A stretch of 64,000 nucleotides of DNA, taken from Streptomyces sp. RKAG293 (GTDB lineage: Bacteria; Actinomycetota; Actinomycetes; Streptomycetales; Streptomycetaceae). The first letter of the stretch is position 1. Each line of letters starts with the position of its first letter. The stretch lies in contig NZ_JAJOZB010000001.1 in NCBI RefSeq assembly GCF_023701745.1, positions 7,549,001-7,613,000 of the forward strand, read 5' to 3'. This document shows, piece by piece, positions 43,607 to 51,280 of the stretch. The translations under genes were made by a program, and so were the position numbers. The notes beneath the pieces are model-generated. The model was not told where the DNA came from. It saw only the letters and a program-made list of their open reading frames with translations, and searched no databases.

Positions 43607-46600
43607 GGTGCCTCCAGCGCTGCGAGGGCCGCTTCGAGCTGCGCCCCGGTGCCGTGCAGCCGCGCGGACTCGCGCATCAGCGACTCGGCCACCGGTCTGA
43701 TCAGAAGGGGCACCAGGGTCTCCATGGCCAGCACCACGGCGGCCTGCGTGACGGCCTGCTGCACGGCGTGTCTGAGCAGTTCCTCGCTCAGGTTCTCGAG
43801 GATGGACTTGCGGGTGCTGCGCAGAGCGGACTGCGCGGCGACCCGTACCCCCTGCTGTCCGGCCTGCCGCAGCTCCTTCAGCGCCCCGCCGGCGATCGCC
43901 TTGGCGCCGCCGGCCGCATGGCCGATGTCGAAGACCGAGAACGCGATCCCGATCCAGGCCATCAGCTCCGCCATCTCGACGTCCTGCCAGTGCACCAGGG
44001 CCTCGGGATCGAGCACCGAACGGTAGGTCCGCTTCTGGTCCTGGGCGCTGATGAGCTCCTCGACGGCGAAGGAGGCGCCGACGACACCGGTGACGAGACC
44101 GGCGACGGCCGCCCCCAGCGGGGCGCACAGCAGGCCGAGTACCACGACCCCCGCCGTGGCGAAGAGGTGCTCGAGCTGGTCGACCCCGGCTTTGCGCAGG
44201 ATCGCCCGGTTGACCCCGTCCGAGTAGACCGCGAGATGACCGGCGTACTGCCGCAACTGGTCGTCGGCGAGGGCGTGGATCCCGTGCAGCTCGAACCACA
44301 GGCCGCGTTCGTCCCTGCCGCCCTTCCGCTCGACCCACTGCGACACCTCCAAGGCGAAGAACGCGCCGTCCTTCGGCTCGGAGGCCCGTGTGAGCATCTC
44401 CTCGTTGGCCTTCGCCATCTCGGCGAGCAGCCCGATGAGATAGGCGCCGGCGCGACCAGGGTCGGTGGTGCTCTCGCGGAACAGCTTTTCGAGGTCGCCG
44501 ACCTGGAGGAACAGCGGGTCGATCTGGTTGAGCACCGCCCGCCGTGCGTCGATGCCCGTCTCGATCTGGCGCACCGTCCAGTGCCGGCCGGCATGGAAGG
44601 CCCAGTACTCGGTACCGATCCGCTCGATCCGGGCGTCGTCCAGTTCGGCCAGCGTGCGGGCGCTCACCGAGTCGATCGGAGCAGGCTCCTGATGGTCGTA
44701 CTCGGCGTAGCCGGCACCGTGCACGGTCACCTGGCGGGACAGCACCTCGCGCAATGTCCCGGTCACCCCGAGCTTCTCGGCGTGCCGGACGGCCCGCCGC
44801 AGCACGATCAACTGGACGGCGCTCCCGCCGAGTACGTTCAGGACCTGCTCGAAGTGCTCCTGGGTCTCCTTCGCCCGGGGACCGGCGTACTGCGTGATGG
44901 CCGCGCGCGACGACCGCAACTGCTGGAGCAGCAGGACCCGGCAGGTCTCCGCGTACAGATGCATGCAAGCGGTCGACAGCGCTTCCGACATCTCCTCCAG
45001 AAAGTGCAGCGCCCAGGACGCAGCGCGCTGCCCGGCCTTTCCGGCGTCGGGTGCGATCAGTGCGGCGTTGTCGTGGTGCAGATACGCCGCCACCACGTCA
45101 TGGGCCAAGTCGTCGATGAGGGCGACGAGTTCGGCGAGCTGGTGCAGATACTCCAGCTCGGGAGCCGGGCCGGGACGCACATCGAGGAGGCCGTTGTTGC
45201 CGCCCCGGTCGGCGCGCACCGTGACCTGGGTGGTGACGGTGCTGTGCACCGAGGCCAGGCCGACGTCGCGGGCGCTGGAGGAGATGAACCGGGCGCAGTT
45301 GAGCGCGAACATGCCGGCGTGTGCGCACTGGGGCACGTCGAGCAGCCGGGCGATCCTGAGCATGCCGGCGGCCAGCGCCTCGCCTCCCTGGCGCAGCGAG
45401 AGCAGTGCGGGTTCGCCGTCGTAGGAGCCGCACCGCAGCGGCTCGTCGGCGAGCGTGGTGACCGGCCACACACCACTGCTGTCCGCCTCCAGCGGGCGGC
45501 CGAGCGGACCGCCGGGTGGCTGGTCGTCACCCTTGCCCGGTTCGGTCGCCGCGCCCTTCACGCCGTGGTGCGCAGGATCGCCGGGTGGTCCGCCCGGCTT
45601 CGCCCCGGCCTTCGGCTTGCCCTGGGCCTTGGCCTTGACCTTGACCTTGACCTTGGGCTTCGGCTTCGGCTTCGTCTTCGGCCTGGGCTTCGATCCGGCC
45701 CCGGGCCGCCCCGCCCCCGCGCCCGCCGGCTGCGGGCCGCCGGACTGCCCGGCCTGTGCCGTCACGAACCGGATCGGCGAATCGATGTCGCCGGGCATCA
45801 GCGCGAACTGCCGCCTCACCCCGACGACGGAGCAGATGACGTACGAGGACGGCAGTCCGGTCGCCAGCTGCTCGGCGTAGCGGCGCCGGTTCTCGCCGTC
45901 CCGCAGCGGGTGGTTCGACGGAGCCCGCTCCAGGTCCAGCAGTTCCGCGATCGTCTGCTCGATGACGGCGGTCGTCGGCGTACGGTCGGTGCGGATCAAC
46001 TCACCGGACGCCAGGCCGAAGGCCGGGGTGCCCAGCCGGAAGGTCGGGCGGCGCTGATCGGCGCCGCCCAGCTGCAGGAGCCGGAAGTCCCGCCAGCGGA
46101 AATCGTAGTCCTTCGGCAGCACCGTCCCGTCCGGCTGCAACCGGTCGACCTGGTTGATCCACACGAGGACGCGGCGTTCCACACCGTCGATGACGACGGG
46201 GCCGGCATAACCCGGGTAGCCGTGGGCGCCCGGCGGCCACACCGGCCCGGCGCGGTCGAGGTGCGCGTCCCAGGCGATGTGCAGGGCGCCGGCCAGCGTG
46301 ACCGCACCCCCGGTCGCGGGCCGCCGGACGCTTCGCGCCGGGGCCGGGCGCGGGCCGGCGAGCGGGACCGGCACCGGGGCACCGCCCTTGTCGTAGAACG
46401 GCAGCAGGTATGTGCCGGCCTGCGCCTCCCCGTCCGTGCCGGGGCCCAGGGTCTCGCCGTCGGGCTCGGCGACCGGGTGCGCGGTCCGGGCGCGCGCGGC
46501 ATCGAAGGGCTCGGTCGCGCCGGACCCGGTGCGGGCCCGGGCGGGTGCTGCCGGCCGCGACAGCCCGGCAGCCGCGATGCCCGCGGTCAGACCGCGCTCG

Positions 46601-46839
46601 ACGGTCTCACGGACGCGCTCGCGCAGCCCCAGGTCGAGGGGCGGTCCGACGAAGTCCGCAGCCGGCCGGTCCAGGACGAGCCGCCGTCCGGTGCCGCGGG
46701 CGTCGAGCACCTCGCGGCGGGCGGTCAGCAGCGCCGTCTCCGTCGCGTCGCCGACGGCCCGTTCCAGCAGCGCGAGTTCACGCGGGGTGATCCGGCCGGT
46801 GAGCCGCACCCGGATCGGGAGGTGCACATGCAGAGCCAT
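43603..46839 (-). CDS. 1078-residue injection-operon protein with Lys/Pro linker and hydrophobic segments
   Basis: The largest gene of the operon, with no recognised family. Residues 1-30 (LHVHLPIRVRLTGRITPREL) resemble a segment of the small protein encoded just upstream. Residues about 385-415 are a Lys/Pro-rich linker (KPKPKPKVKVKVKAKAQGKP). Residues about 890-930 are strongly hydrophobic and Gly-rich (VVVLGLLCAPLGAAVAGLVT), followed by IGIAFSVFDIGHAAGGAKAI, a pattern seen in pre-toxin or translocation regions of polymorphic toxins. It directly precedes the REase-like gene with a 4-base overlap. It could be a carrier or translocation partner for that toxin, or an unusual internal tail protein; a tape-measure role is not supported by composition. 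Confidence 0.6.
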   Translation of the reverse strand: MALHVHLPIRVRLTGRITPRELALLERAVGDATETALLTARREVLDARGTGRRLVLDRPAADFVGPPLDLGLRERVRETVERGLTAGIAAAGLSRPAAPARARTGSGATEPFDAARARTAHPVAEPDGETLGPGTDGEAQAGTYLLPFYDKGGAPVPVPLAGPRPAPARSVRRPATGGAVTLAGALHIAWDAHLDRAGPVWPPGAHGYPGYAGPVVIDGVERRVLVWINQVDRLQPDGTVLPKDYDFRWRDFRLLQLGGADQRRPTFRLGTPAFGLASGELIRTDRTPTTAVIEQTIAELLDLERAPSNHPLRDGENRRRYAEQLATGLPSSYVICSVVGVRRQFALMPGDIDSPIRFVTAQAGQSGGPQPAGAGAGRPGAGSKPRPKTKPKPKPKVKVKVKAKAQGKPKAGAKPGGPPGDPAHHGVKGAATEPGKGDDQPPGGPLGRPLEADSSGVWPVTTLADEPLRCGSYDGEPALLSLRQGGEALAAGMLRIARLLDVPQCAHAGMFALNCARFISSSARDVGLASVHSTVTTQVTVRADRGGNNGLLDVRPGPAPELEYLHQLAELVALIDDLAHDVVAAYLHHDNAALIAPDAGKAGQRAASWALHFLEEMSEALSTACMHLYAETCRVLLLQQLRSSRAAITQYAGPRAKETQEHFEQVLNVLGGSAVQLIVLRRAVRHAEKLGVTGTLREVLSRQVTVHGAGYAEYDHQEPAPIDSVSARTLAELDDARIERIGTEYWAFHAGRHWTVRQIETGIDARRAVLNQIDPLFLQVGDLEKLFRESTTDPGRAGAYLIGLLAEMAKANEEMLTRASEPKDGAFFALEVSQWVERKGGRDERGLWFELHGIHALADDQLRQYAGHLAVYSDGVNRAILRKAGVDQLEHLFATAGVVVLGLLCAPLGAAVAGLVTGVVGASFAVEELISAQDQKRTYRSVLDPEALVHWQDVEMAELMAWIGIAFSVFDIGHAAGGAKAIAGGALKELRQAGQQGVRVAAQSALRSTRKSILENLSEELLRHAVQQAVTQAAVVLAMETLVPLLIRPVAESLMRESARLHGTGAQLEAALAALEAP
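45611..45692 (-). repeat. Simple-sequence tract encoding the Lys/Pro/Val linker
   Basis: Six-base units (plus strand GGCTTC, TTGACC, GGCCTT and variants) repeat about 13 times inside the 1078-residue gene, encoding alternating Lys with Pro, Val or Ala. Such tracts can change length by slippage in multiples of two residues without breaking the frame. Confidence 0.75.
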
Positions 46840-46843
46840 CCGC

Positions 46844-47167
46844 TCACCCCGACGCCGAATGGGCGTCCATCGCGTGCCGGACCCGCCGCAGCGCCTCGTC
46901 GACCGCGGCGTGCATCTCGCGCGGGTCGGGCCCGCCGGCGATCTCGACGGTCACCGGCAGATGGACGTGGATGTCGCGCCTGCTGTCCTGTTCCGCCAGC
47001 ACGATCTCCGCCTCGGAACCCTCGAACGGCACCACCATCTCGTCCCGCCGCACCAGGGCGATTCCGCTGCGGCGCACCCAGCCGCCCATGGGGCGGTCGG
47101 TGTCACCGTCCTCCGTGCCGCCGCTGCCCGCCGACGCGCCGTCAGGGTGTTCGGGAATGCCGGTCAT
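46844..47167 (-). CDS. Small injection-operon protein sharing a module with its neighbour
   Basis: A 107-residue protein. A disordered acidic start precedes a strand-rich middle (EMVVPFEGSEAEIVLAE) and the module DIHVHLPVTVEIAGGPDPRE, ending in a helix (AAVDEALRRVRHAMDAH). The module matches the start of the next gene's product (LHVHLPIRVRLTGRITPREL) in sequence and order. It is placed between the tube gene and the 1078-residue gene with 16- and 4-base gaps. Function unknown; it may bind the same partner as the large protein. Confidence 0.65.
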   Translation of the reverse strand: MTGIPEHPDGASAGSGGTEDGDTDRPMGGWVRRSGIALVRRDEMVVPFEGSEAEIVLAEQDSRRDIHVHLPVTVEIAGGPDPREMHAAVDEALRRVRHAMDAHSASG

Positions 47168-47183
47168 GCCGTCTCCGCCCGGG

Positions 47184-47633
47184 TCACGTGGTGAACTTCG
47201 GCTGCTGCAACACGGGAACGGCACCGTCGTTGACCTCGGCGGCGCGTGCCACACCGCTGAACGTGGCCGCGGGCGCGCCGTTGATCACGGCGTTGGAGGG
47301 ATTGGCCGTGGTGATGCGGCACTTCCGGAACAGCACATGCTGGAAGTCCCACTCACCGGCGCCGCCGGTTGCCTGGTACAGGCCGATCGAGAAGTCGGTG
47401 CCGTCCATCGCGAGCCGGGTCAGCTTGGCGGCCGAGCCGCCGATCGCCTTGACCGTCAGGGTGAAGGTGAAGTTCGCCGGGTTGGCGATGTAGCCGATGT
47501 GAGTGGCCTCGATCGAGTGCACCACCTCGGTGTTGAGGTTGAACGTGGGGGTGAACGAGTCGATGGGGGTCAGCGGGTGCGCGGTGTCCTCGTCGACAAC
47601 CACGGCCAGGCGAGTGTTCGTCCAGTTGGGCAC
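47184..47633 (-). CDS. Contractile-system inner tube protein
   Basis: A 149-residue protein directly after the sheath gene, the normal place for the tube subunit (gp19/Hcp/Afp1-like). It has long antiparallel strands (FTPTFNLNTEVVHSIEATHI, NFTFTLTVKAIGGSAAKLTR) and a C-terminal region (FRKCRITTANPSNAVINGAP) of the sort found in tube proteins whose hexameric rings stack. It would form the rigid tube pushed out on sheath contraction. There is a 23-base gap to the sheath gene. Confidence 0.75.
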   Translation of the reverse strand: MPNWTNTRLAVVVDEDTAHPLTPIDSFTPTFNLNTEVVHSIEATHIGYIANPANFTFTLTVKAIGGSAAKLTRLAMDGTDFSIGLYQATGGAGEWDFQHVLFRKCRITTANPSNAVINGAPAATFSGVARAAEVNDGAVPVLQQPKFTT

Positions 47634-47656
47634 GGCGTCCTCCGTCGGGGATCGGA

Positions 47657-48883
47657 TCAGGCCTTGAGCGCGAGTTGGATGTCGAGGAAGTGGATGGAGC
47701 CGGCGTAGGTGACCGACAGGAGCACCTCGACGACGCGCTCGGTACGGGCTGCCGTCAGCGTCGACGCCTGTCCCGGCGAGCGGGTCGCCTCCTCGGTCTC
47801 CAGGATGGGCAGCAACGGGATGTCGATCCCGTACGCGGCGATGACTCCGGAGGTGACCAGCGGACCGAGGATGCCGTCGATCCGCGAGCGGAGCCCCTGC
47901 AGGCCGAGGCGGTCGATGCGGGTCTCGCCGATCGAACCGATCAGCCCGGCCTTCAGCATGAAGTCGATCTGATCGACGACCCGGACGGTGTCGACGTACA
48001 GCGGCGCGGAACCTCCGGTGTTGAAGGTGCGCCCGGAACCGAAGTAGAGCCCCTCGCCGGGGATCAGTTCGGGGTCGATCAGCGGGATGATGTACGCCTC
48101 GGCCAGCTGCTTGATCTCCGAGCCGCCGAACTGCTGGGCCAGCGGGATCCGTACGCCGCTGACCTGCTTCATCAGCACGCTGGACTCCGGAGGGTATCCG
48201 GCGATGGCGCCGGTGGCCGCCGCGGCGACGTCCACGGGCGGTTCGCCGTCCGCCCCCTTCCGTACTCGCGCGGCGACCAGGATCATCCGGCCGGAGTCGC
48301 TCTTGAGCGTTCCGTAAGCGGTCTGGGCGGCTGAGGCGAAGGTATGTTCCGCGCTCGTGGTGAGCATCGGGTCGACCATGGCCACGCCCATCCGCGCGTC
48401 ACCCGCCTTGCTCACCGTCTCCACGTGGTCCTTGAGCTTCGCCAGCTGCGTTGCGCTGGTCTCGCCCGCCAGGCAGACGAACTGCACCGACAGTGCCTCG
48501 GCCGCGGTGAGCGCGGCGCTGTAGTCCGGTGTGGTGGTGTCCGCCGCGCCGCCCTCCACGGGGGTGTCCGCGGTGGGGACGGCGTACACCCGGGTCGGCG
48601 CGGGGTTCTGCAGCAGGGCCGCCAGGACGGCGCGGTAGAGCGGACCCACGTCCTTGCCGCCGTTGGTGATCGCTCCGGTCCCGTCGGTCTTGGCCAGCAT
48701 GTCGCGGGCCTCTGCCGCGCTGCCGATCTGCACGGGGACGTTGGCCTCGGCCGATCCGAAGCCGCCCTTCGAGCCGACGATGGCGATGTTGCCCACCGCG
48801 CGTCTGGCCAGCGGCTGCAGGCCACGCGTATCGATGGTGACCTTGATGTAGGGATACTCCGCAGTGACGGTGGTGACGGTCAT
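47657..48883 (-). CDS. Contractile tail sheath protein
   Basis: A 408-residue sheath of the phage/injection-system family. It shows the usual N-terminal start (YPYIKVTIDTRGLQPLARR), the alpha/beta sheath domain (VGNIAIVGSKGGFGSA, with VQFVCLAGETS and MGVAMVDPML) and the C-terminal domain (FMLKAGLIGSIGETR, then RVVEVLLSVTYAGSIHFLDI) that contacts tube and neighbours. It is shorter than many phage sheaths, as in simple injection systems. AGGAG lies 9 bases before the ATG, and the gene overlaps the preceding gene by ATGA. This is the anchor call for the whole operon. Confidence 0.9.
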   Translation of the reverse strand: MTVTTVTAEYPYIKVTIDTRGLQPLARRAVGNIAIVGSKGGFGSAEANVPVQIGSAAEARDMLAKTDGTGAITNGGKDVGPLYRAVLAALLQNPAPTRVYAVPTADTPVEGGAADTTTPDYSAALTAAEALSVQFVCLAGETSATQLAKLKDHVETVSKAGDARMGVAMVDPMLTTSAEHTFASAAQTAYGTLKSDSGRMILVAARVRKGADGEPPVDVAAAATGAIAGYPPESSVLMKQVSGVRIPLAQQFGGSEIKQLAEAYIIPLIDPELIPGEGLYFGSGRTFNTGGSAPLYVDTVRVVDQIDFMLKAGLIGSIGETRIDRLGLQGLRSRIDGILGPLVTSGVIAAYGIDIPLLPILETEEATRSPGQASTLTAARTERVVEVLLSVTYAGSIHFLDIQLALKA

Positions 48884-49857
48884 GGCGCCTCTCCTGGCAG
48901 TGGGGACAACGGGACGGGCACGACCCCGACCTCGCGCAGCCGGGCGGTGAGCTCGGTGAGGCGGGCCTCCCGCAGGGCGTCGGCGCCGGTCGGCGGGGCC
49001 GGGCCGGCCGGCAGGGGCAGGCCGGAGTCGTCCAGCGCGGCCTCCGGGAAGAGCAGGAGCGCCGGCAGCGCGGCGCGCACGGTCATCCCGGCCGGCGGCC
49101 GCGGCGTGTCGGCGTTGTCGGCGCCCCGCGCCCTGGCGAGCTGCACGTCGGCGAGTCGGCCCGCCAGATCATCGAACGGCTGGGCGTGGACGTACACGAG
49201 GCAGATCAGCTTGAAGGCCGCGTCGGGTACGGGCGGCGCCGCCTCCTCGACCACCGCCAGCCGCAGTCGCCGCGCGGCGTTCGGCGGGCTCAGATACGCC
49301 TGAAGACTCTCGAAGGTCGTCAGCCCGCGCTGATCGAGCAGCGCTTCGAGGGGAGCCGCGTCGGCGGTCTCGAACCGTGCACCGAGCAGGGCCCGTAACA
49401 CGGTCAGCCGCCGGGCCTGTCGCGCGCTCCCTTCGGGCGGCAGCGACCCGTCCTGGCGGACGATCTCGGCGTCGACGGCGGTGACGTCCGCGATCCCGTC
49501 CAGAGGCTCCGCCTCCACGCCGGTGACGGAGGTCGACACGCCCTGCAGACCGGCCACGAGCGTGAGGTCCAGCCGGGCGTCCGCCCCGGGGGAGGGGGGT
49601 CCGAGGGGGACCGTGGCCGACATCCGCCACTGGCGGCTGGACTGGACGTCGTGCACCTGCGCGTCCACCTGGTGCGGGTTCCAGTCGGAGGGCAGCAGCG
49701 TCACCTGGCGGGCGACGACAGCGCTCACCGGACCGGCCGTGGCGTCCGACGGGACGAACGCCGCGGCCAGCAGCCGGTCGCCGAGCCGAGGGGTCAGCAC
49801 GGCGGCGCGCTCGACGGGATCGAGGAGGCGCAAAAGAGTGCGGTCGCGGAACTGCAT
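48880..49857 (-). CDS. First gene of the injection operon, putative cap/terminator
   Basis: A 325-residue protein of no certain family, coupled by ATGA to the sheath gene. It has a helical start (LLRLLDPVERAAVLTPRLGD), a beta-rich middle (RQWRMSATVPLGPP, ARLDLTLVAGLQGVSTSVTG) and a helical C-terminus. In injection systems the tail-terminator (Afp16-like) is encoded beside the structural genes, and a role at the sheath-tube end is plausible from position. It could instead be a chaperone for the sheath. The operon promoter should lie upstream of 49857. Confidence 0.55.
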   Translation of the reverse strand: MQFRDRTLLRLLDPVERAAVLTPRLGDRLLAAAFVPSDATAGPVSAVVARQVTLLPSDWNPHQVDAQVHDVQSSRQWRMSATVPLGPPSPGADARLDLTLVAGLQGVSTSVTGVEAEPLDGIADVTAVDAEIVRQDGSLPPEGSARQARRLTVLRALLGARFETADAAPLEALLDQRGLTTFESLQAYLSPPNAARRLRLAVVEEAAPPVPDAAFKLICLVYVHAQPFDDLAGRLADVQLARARGADNADTPRPPAGMTVRAALPALLLFPEAALDDSGLPLPAGPAPPTGADALREARLTELTARLREVGVVPVPLSPLPGEAP

Positions 49858-50105
49858 GCCTCTCCCTCGTCAACGGCAGGGCTCCGCGCTCCTGCGGACC
49901 GGAGACCGCTCATCGCGCCGGGACCAACACATCAGGGATTACCTGGAGCACCCGCGTTTGATGCGCAGGGTGCGAGCAGTTCACACCGTTGGGGGTAGGA
50001 CCTCGCCGGCCGCGCCCGGCGTTCCGGAGCCCCGCGGGACCCGGAGTCCGGTCCGCGTTCCCGCGGCGCGACGGCCCGGCCCTCACCGATCGGAATGCGG
50101 CGTGG

Positions 50106-50387
50106 GCCAGGCCGTCACGAGTCGAACGCCGTGGCCAGCGGCGGGATGGGACCCTCACCGGCCACACCGGCACAGTCCGCGGCCTGGCCTTCACCGCCGC
50201 CGGAGCCCTCGTCTCCGGCGGCCGGGACGGCAGGATCATGCGATGGGCCCTCGATCCCGGCGCGGCCACGACCCGCGTCTGCACCGTGGTCGGACGCGGC
50301 CTGAACCGCGATGAATGGGCGGCCTGCCTTTTGTCCCTTCCGTACCGGCCGACCTGCGACCGGGCCGGCGGCGCGACATCGCGCTGA
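50106..50387 (+). pseudogene. WD40-repeat protein remnant (C-terminal end)
   Basis: The frame ending at 50387 reads one good WD40 repeat (GHTGTVRGLAFTAAGALVSG, DGRIMRWALDP) and a terminal segment (GRGLNRDEWAACLLSLPYRP) typical of the C-terminus of bacterial WD40 proteins. Upstream, VASGG belongs to the preceding repeat but in another frame, and no start or N-terminal part exists. It is a truncated, frameshifted remnant beside the injection operon. Confidence 0.6.
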
Positions 50388-50505
50388 CCTCGGCCATGGG
50401 CCGTAGTTGGCGCGTTCGGTGCGGTTGGCGCGGTTGGCGCGGTTGGCGCGGTTGTCGCGGGGCGAGGATCCCTGCCGTGTCAGCGGCGGGTGGCAGAGTG
50501 CTTCC

Positions 50506-51101
50506 GTGGACATGGATGCTTTCTGGGCGCTCATAGCGGAGTGCCGACGGCGGTCTCGGGACCGCGACGAGCGCCTCGCCTGGCTCCGTGGCGCGTTGGC
50601 GCGCAGGCCACTTGAGGAGATCGTGCGCTTCCAGGTGTGTCTGGACCAGGTGACCCAGGACGCCTCCACAGAGGATCTGTGGGCTGCGGCCGCGCGCATC
50701 TTCGGTGGCCGGTGCTCCGACGACGGCTTCTGTTACTTCGGTCTGTGGATGGTCGGCCTGGGGCGGGAAACGTTCGAACGGGCACTGGTCGATCCGACGC
50801 CCTCGCCGACGCACCCGAGGTCCAGCGTCTGGCCGCCCGCCCGCGCGCCGACTGGAACGATGACTGGCCGGACTGGGAGTTGCTCGACTACGTCGCGCTG
50901 GAGGCCTATGAGCGGGCAGCCGGCGGCGCCGAAGGTCGTGAGGGTTGTGAGGACGCGTTTGATGACGCGGTGGAGACCCAGCGGCTGAATGACCAGGGCG
51001 ATCGGGATCCGGCCGACGGGCGCGAGGACGTCCGTGGAGGCGAGGAGACGGCGTTCGGGTTGCCGCGGCTGAGCCGTTTGTTTGCGGTCGGTACTGGCTG
51101 A
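50506..51101 (+). pseudogene. DUF4240 protein, one-base frameshift
   Basis: The first frame reads the DUF4240 pattern: DAFWALIAECRRRSRDRD, LEEIVRFQVCLDQVTQDAS, LWAAAARIFGGRCSDDGFCY and GRETFERALVDP. Near 50794-50798 the frame changes; the expected continuation (DALADAPEVQRLAARPRADW, then LLDYVALEAYERAAG) is one frame away and runs to 51101. Restoring one G (CCGGAC instead of CCGAC) repairs it. Family function is unknown. GTG 50506 is the likely start. Confidence 0.8.
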
Positions 51102-51280
51102 ACGGGCGGGCCCGGCCCTGGTGAGCCTCCGGTCCCGACCGGTTCGGCCGGTCGACGGACAACCAGCCCCCGATCACTGGCTGTAAACACTCTGTCGCTA
51201 CCCGTGGTCGTTGCGGAAGGATCGCAGGCACGGCCTCGCTCGCCGTCCAGGCCGTGATCGCCGAGTCAGGGGAGACGCTC

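Noticed and set aside
45611-45692. Tandem units as a CRISPR or regulatory repeat
   Set aside because: The units are six bases, in frame, and encode a Lys/Pro/Val linker inside a gene.
43603-46839. 1078-residue protein as a tape measure
   Set aside because: Tape measures are long, mostly helical and precede the hub; this protein has a Lys/Pro linker, beta-rich N-terminus and toxin-carrier-like segments.
43654-47493. 1279-residue plus-strand frame across the injection operon
   Set aside because: It runs antisense to coupled structural genes, is rich in Gly/Leu/Arg/Gln and shows no domain; this length is possible by chance at such GC content.
34479-49857. Interpretation as a complete prophage
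   Set aside because: There are no capsid, terminase, portal, integrase or lysis genes and no attachment repeats near the borders; the locus contains only tail-type and effector-like genes.
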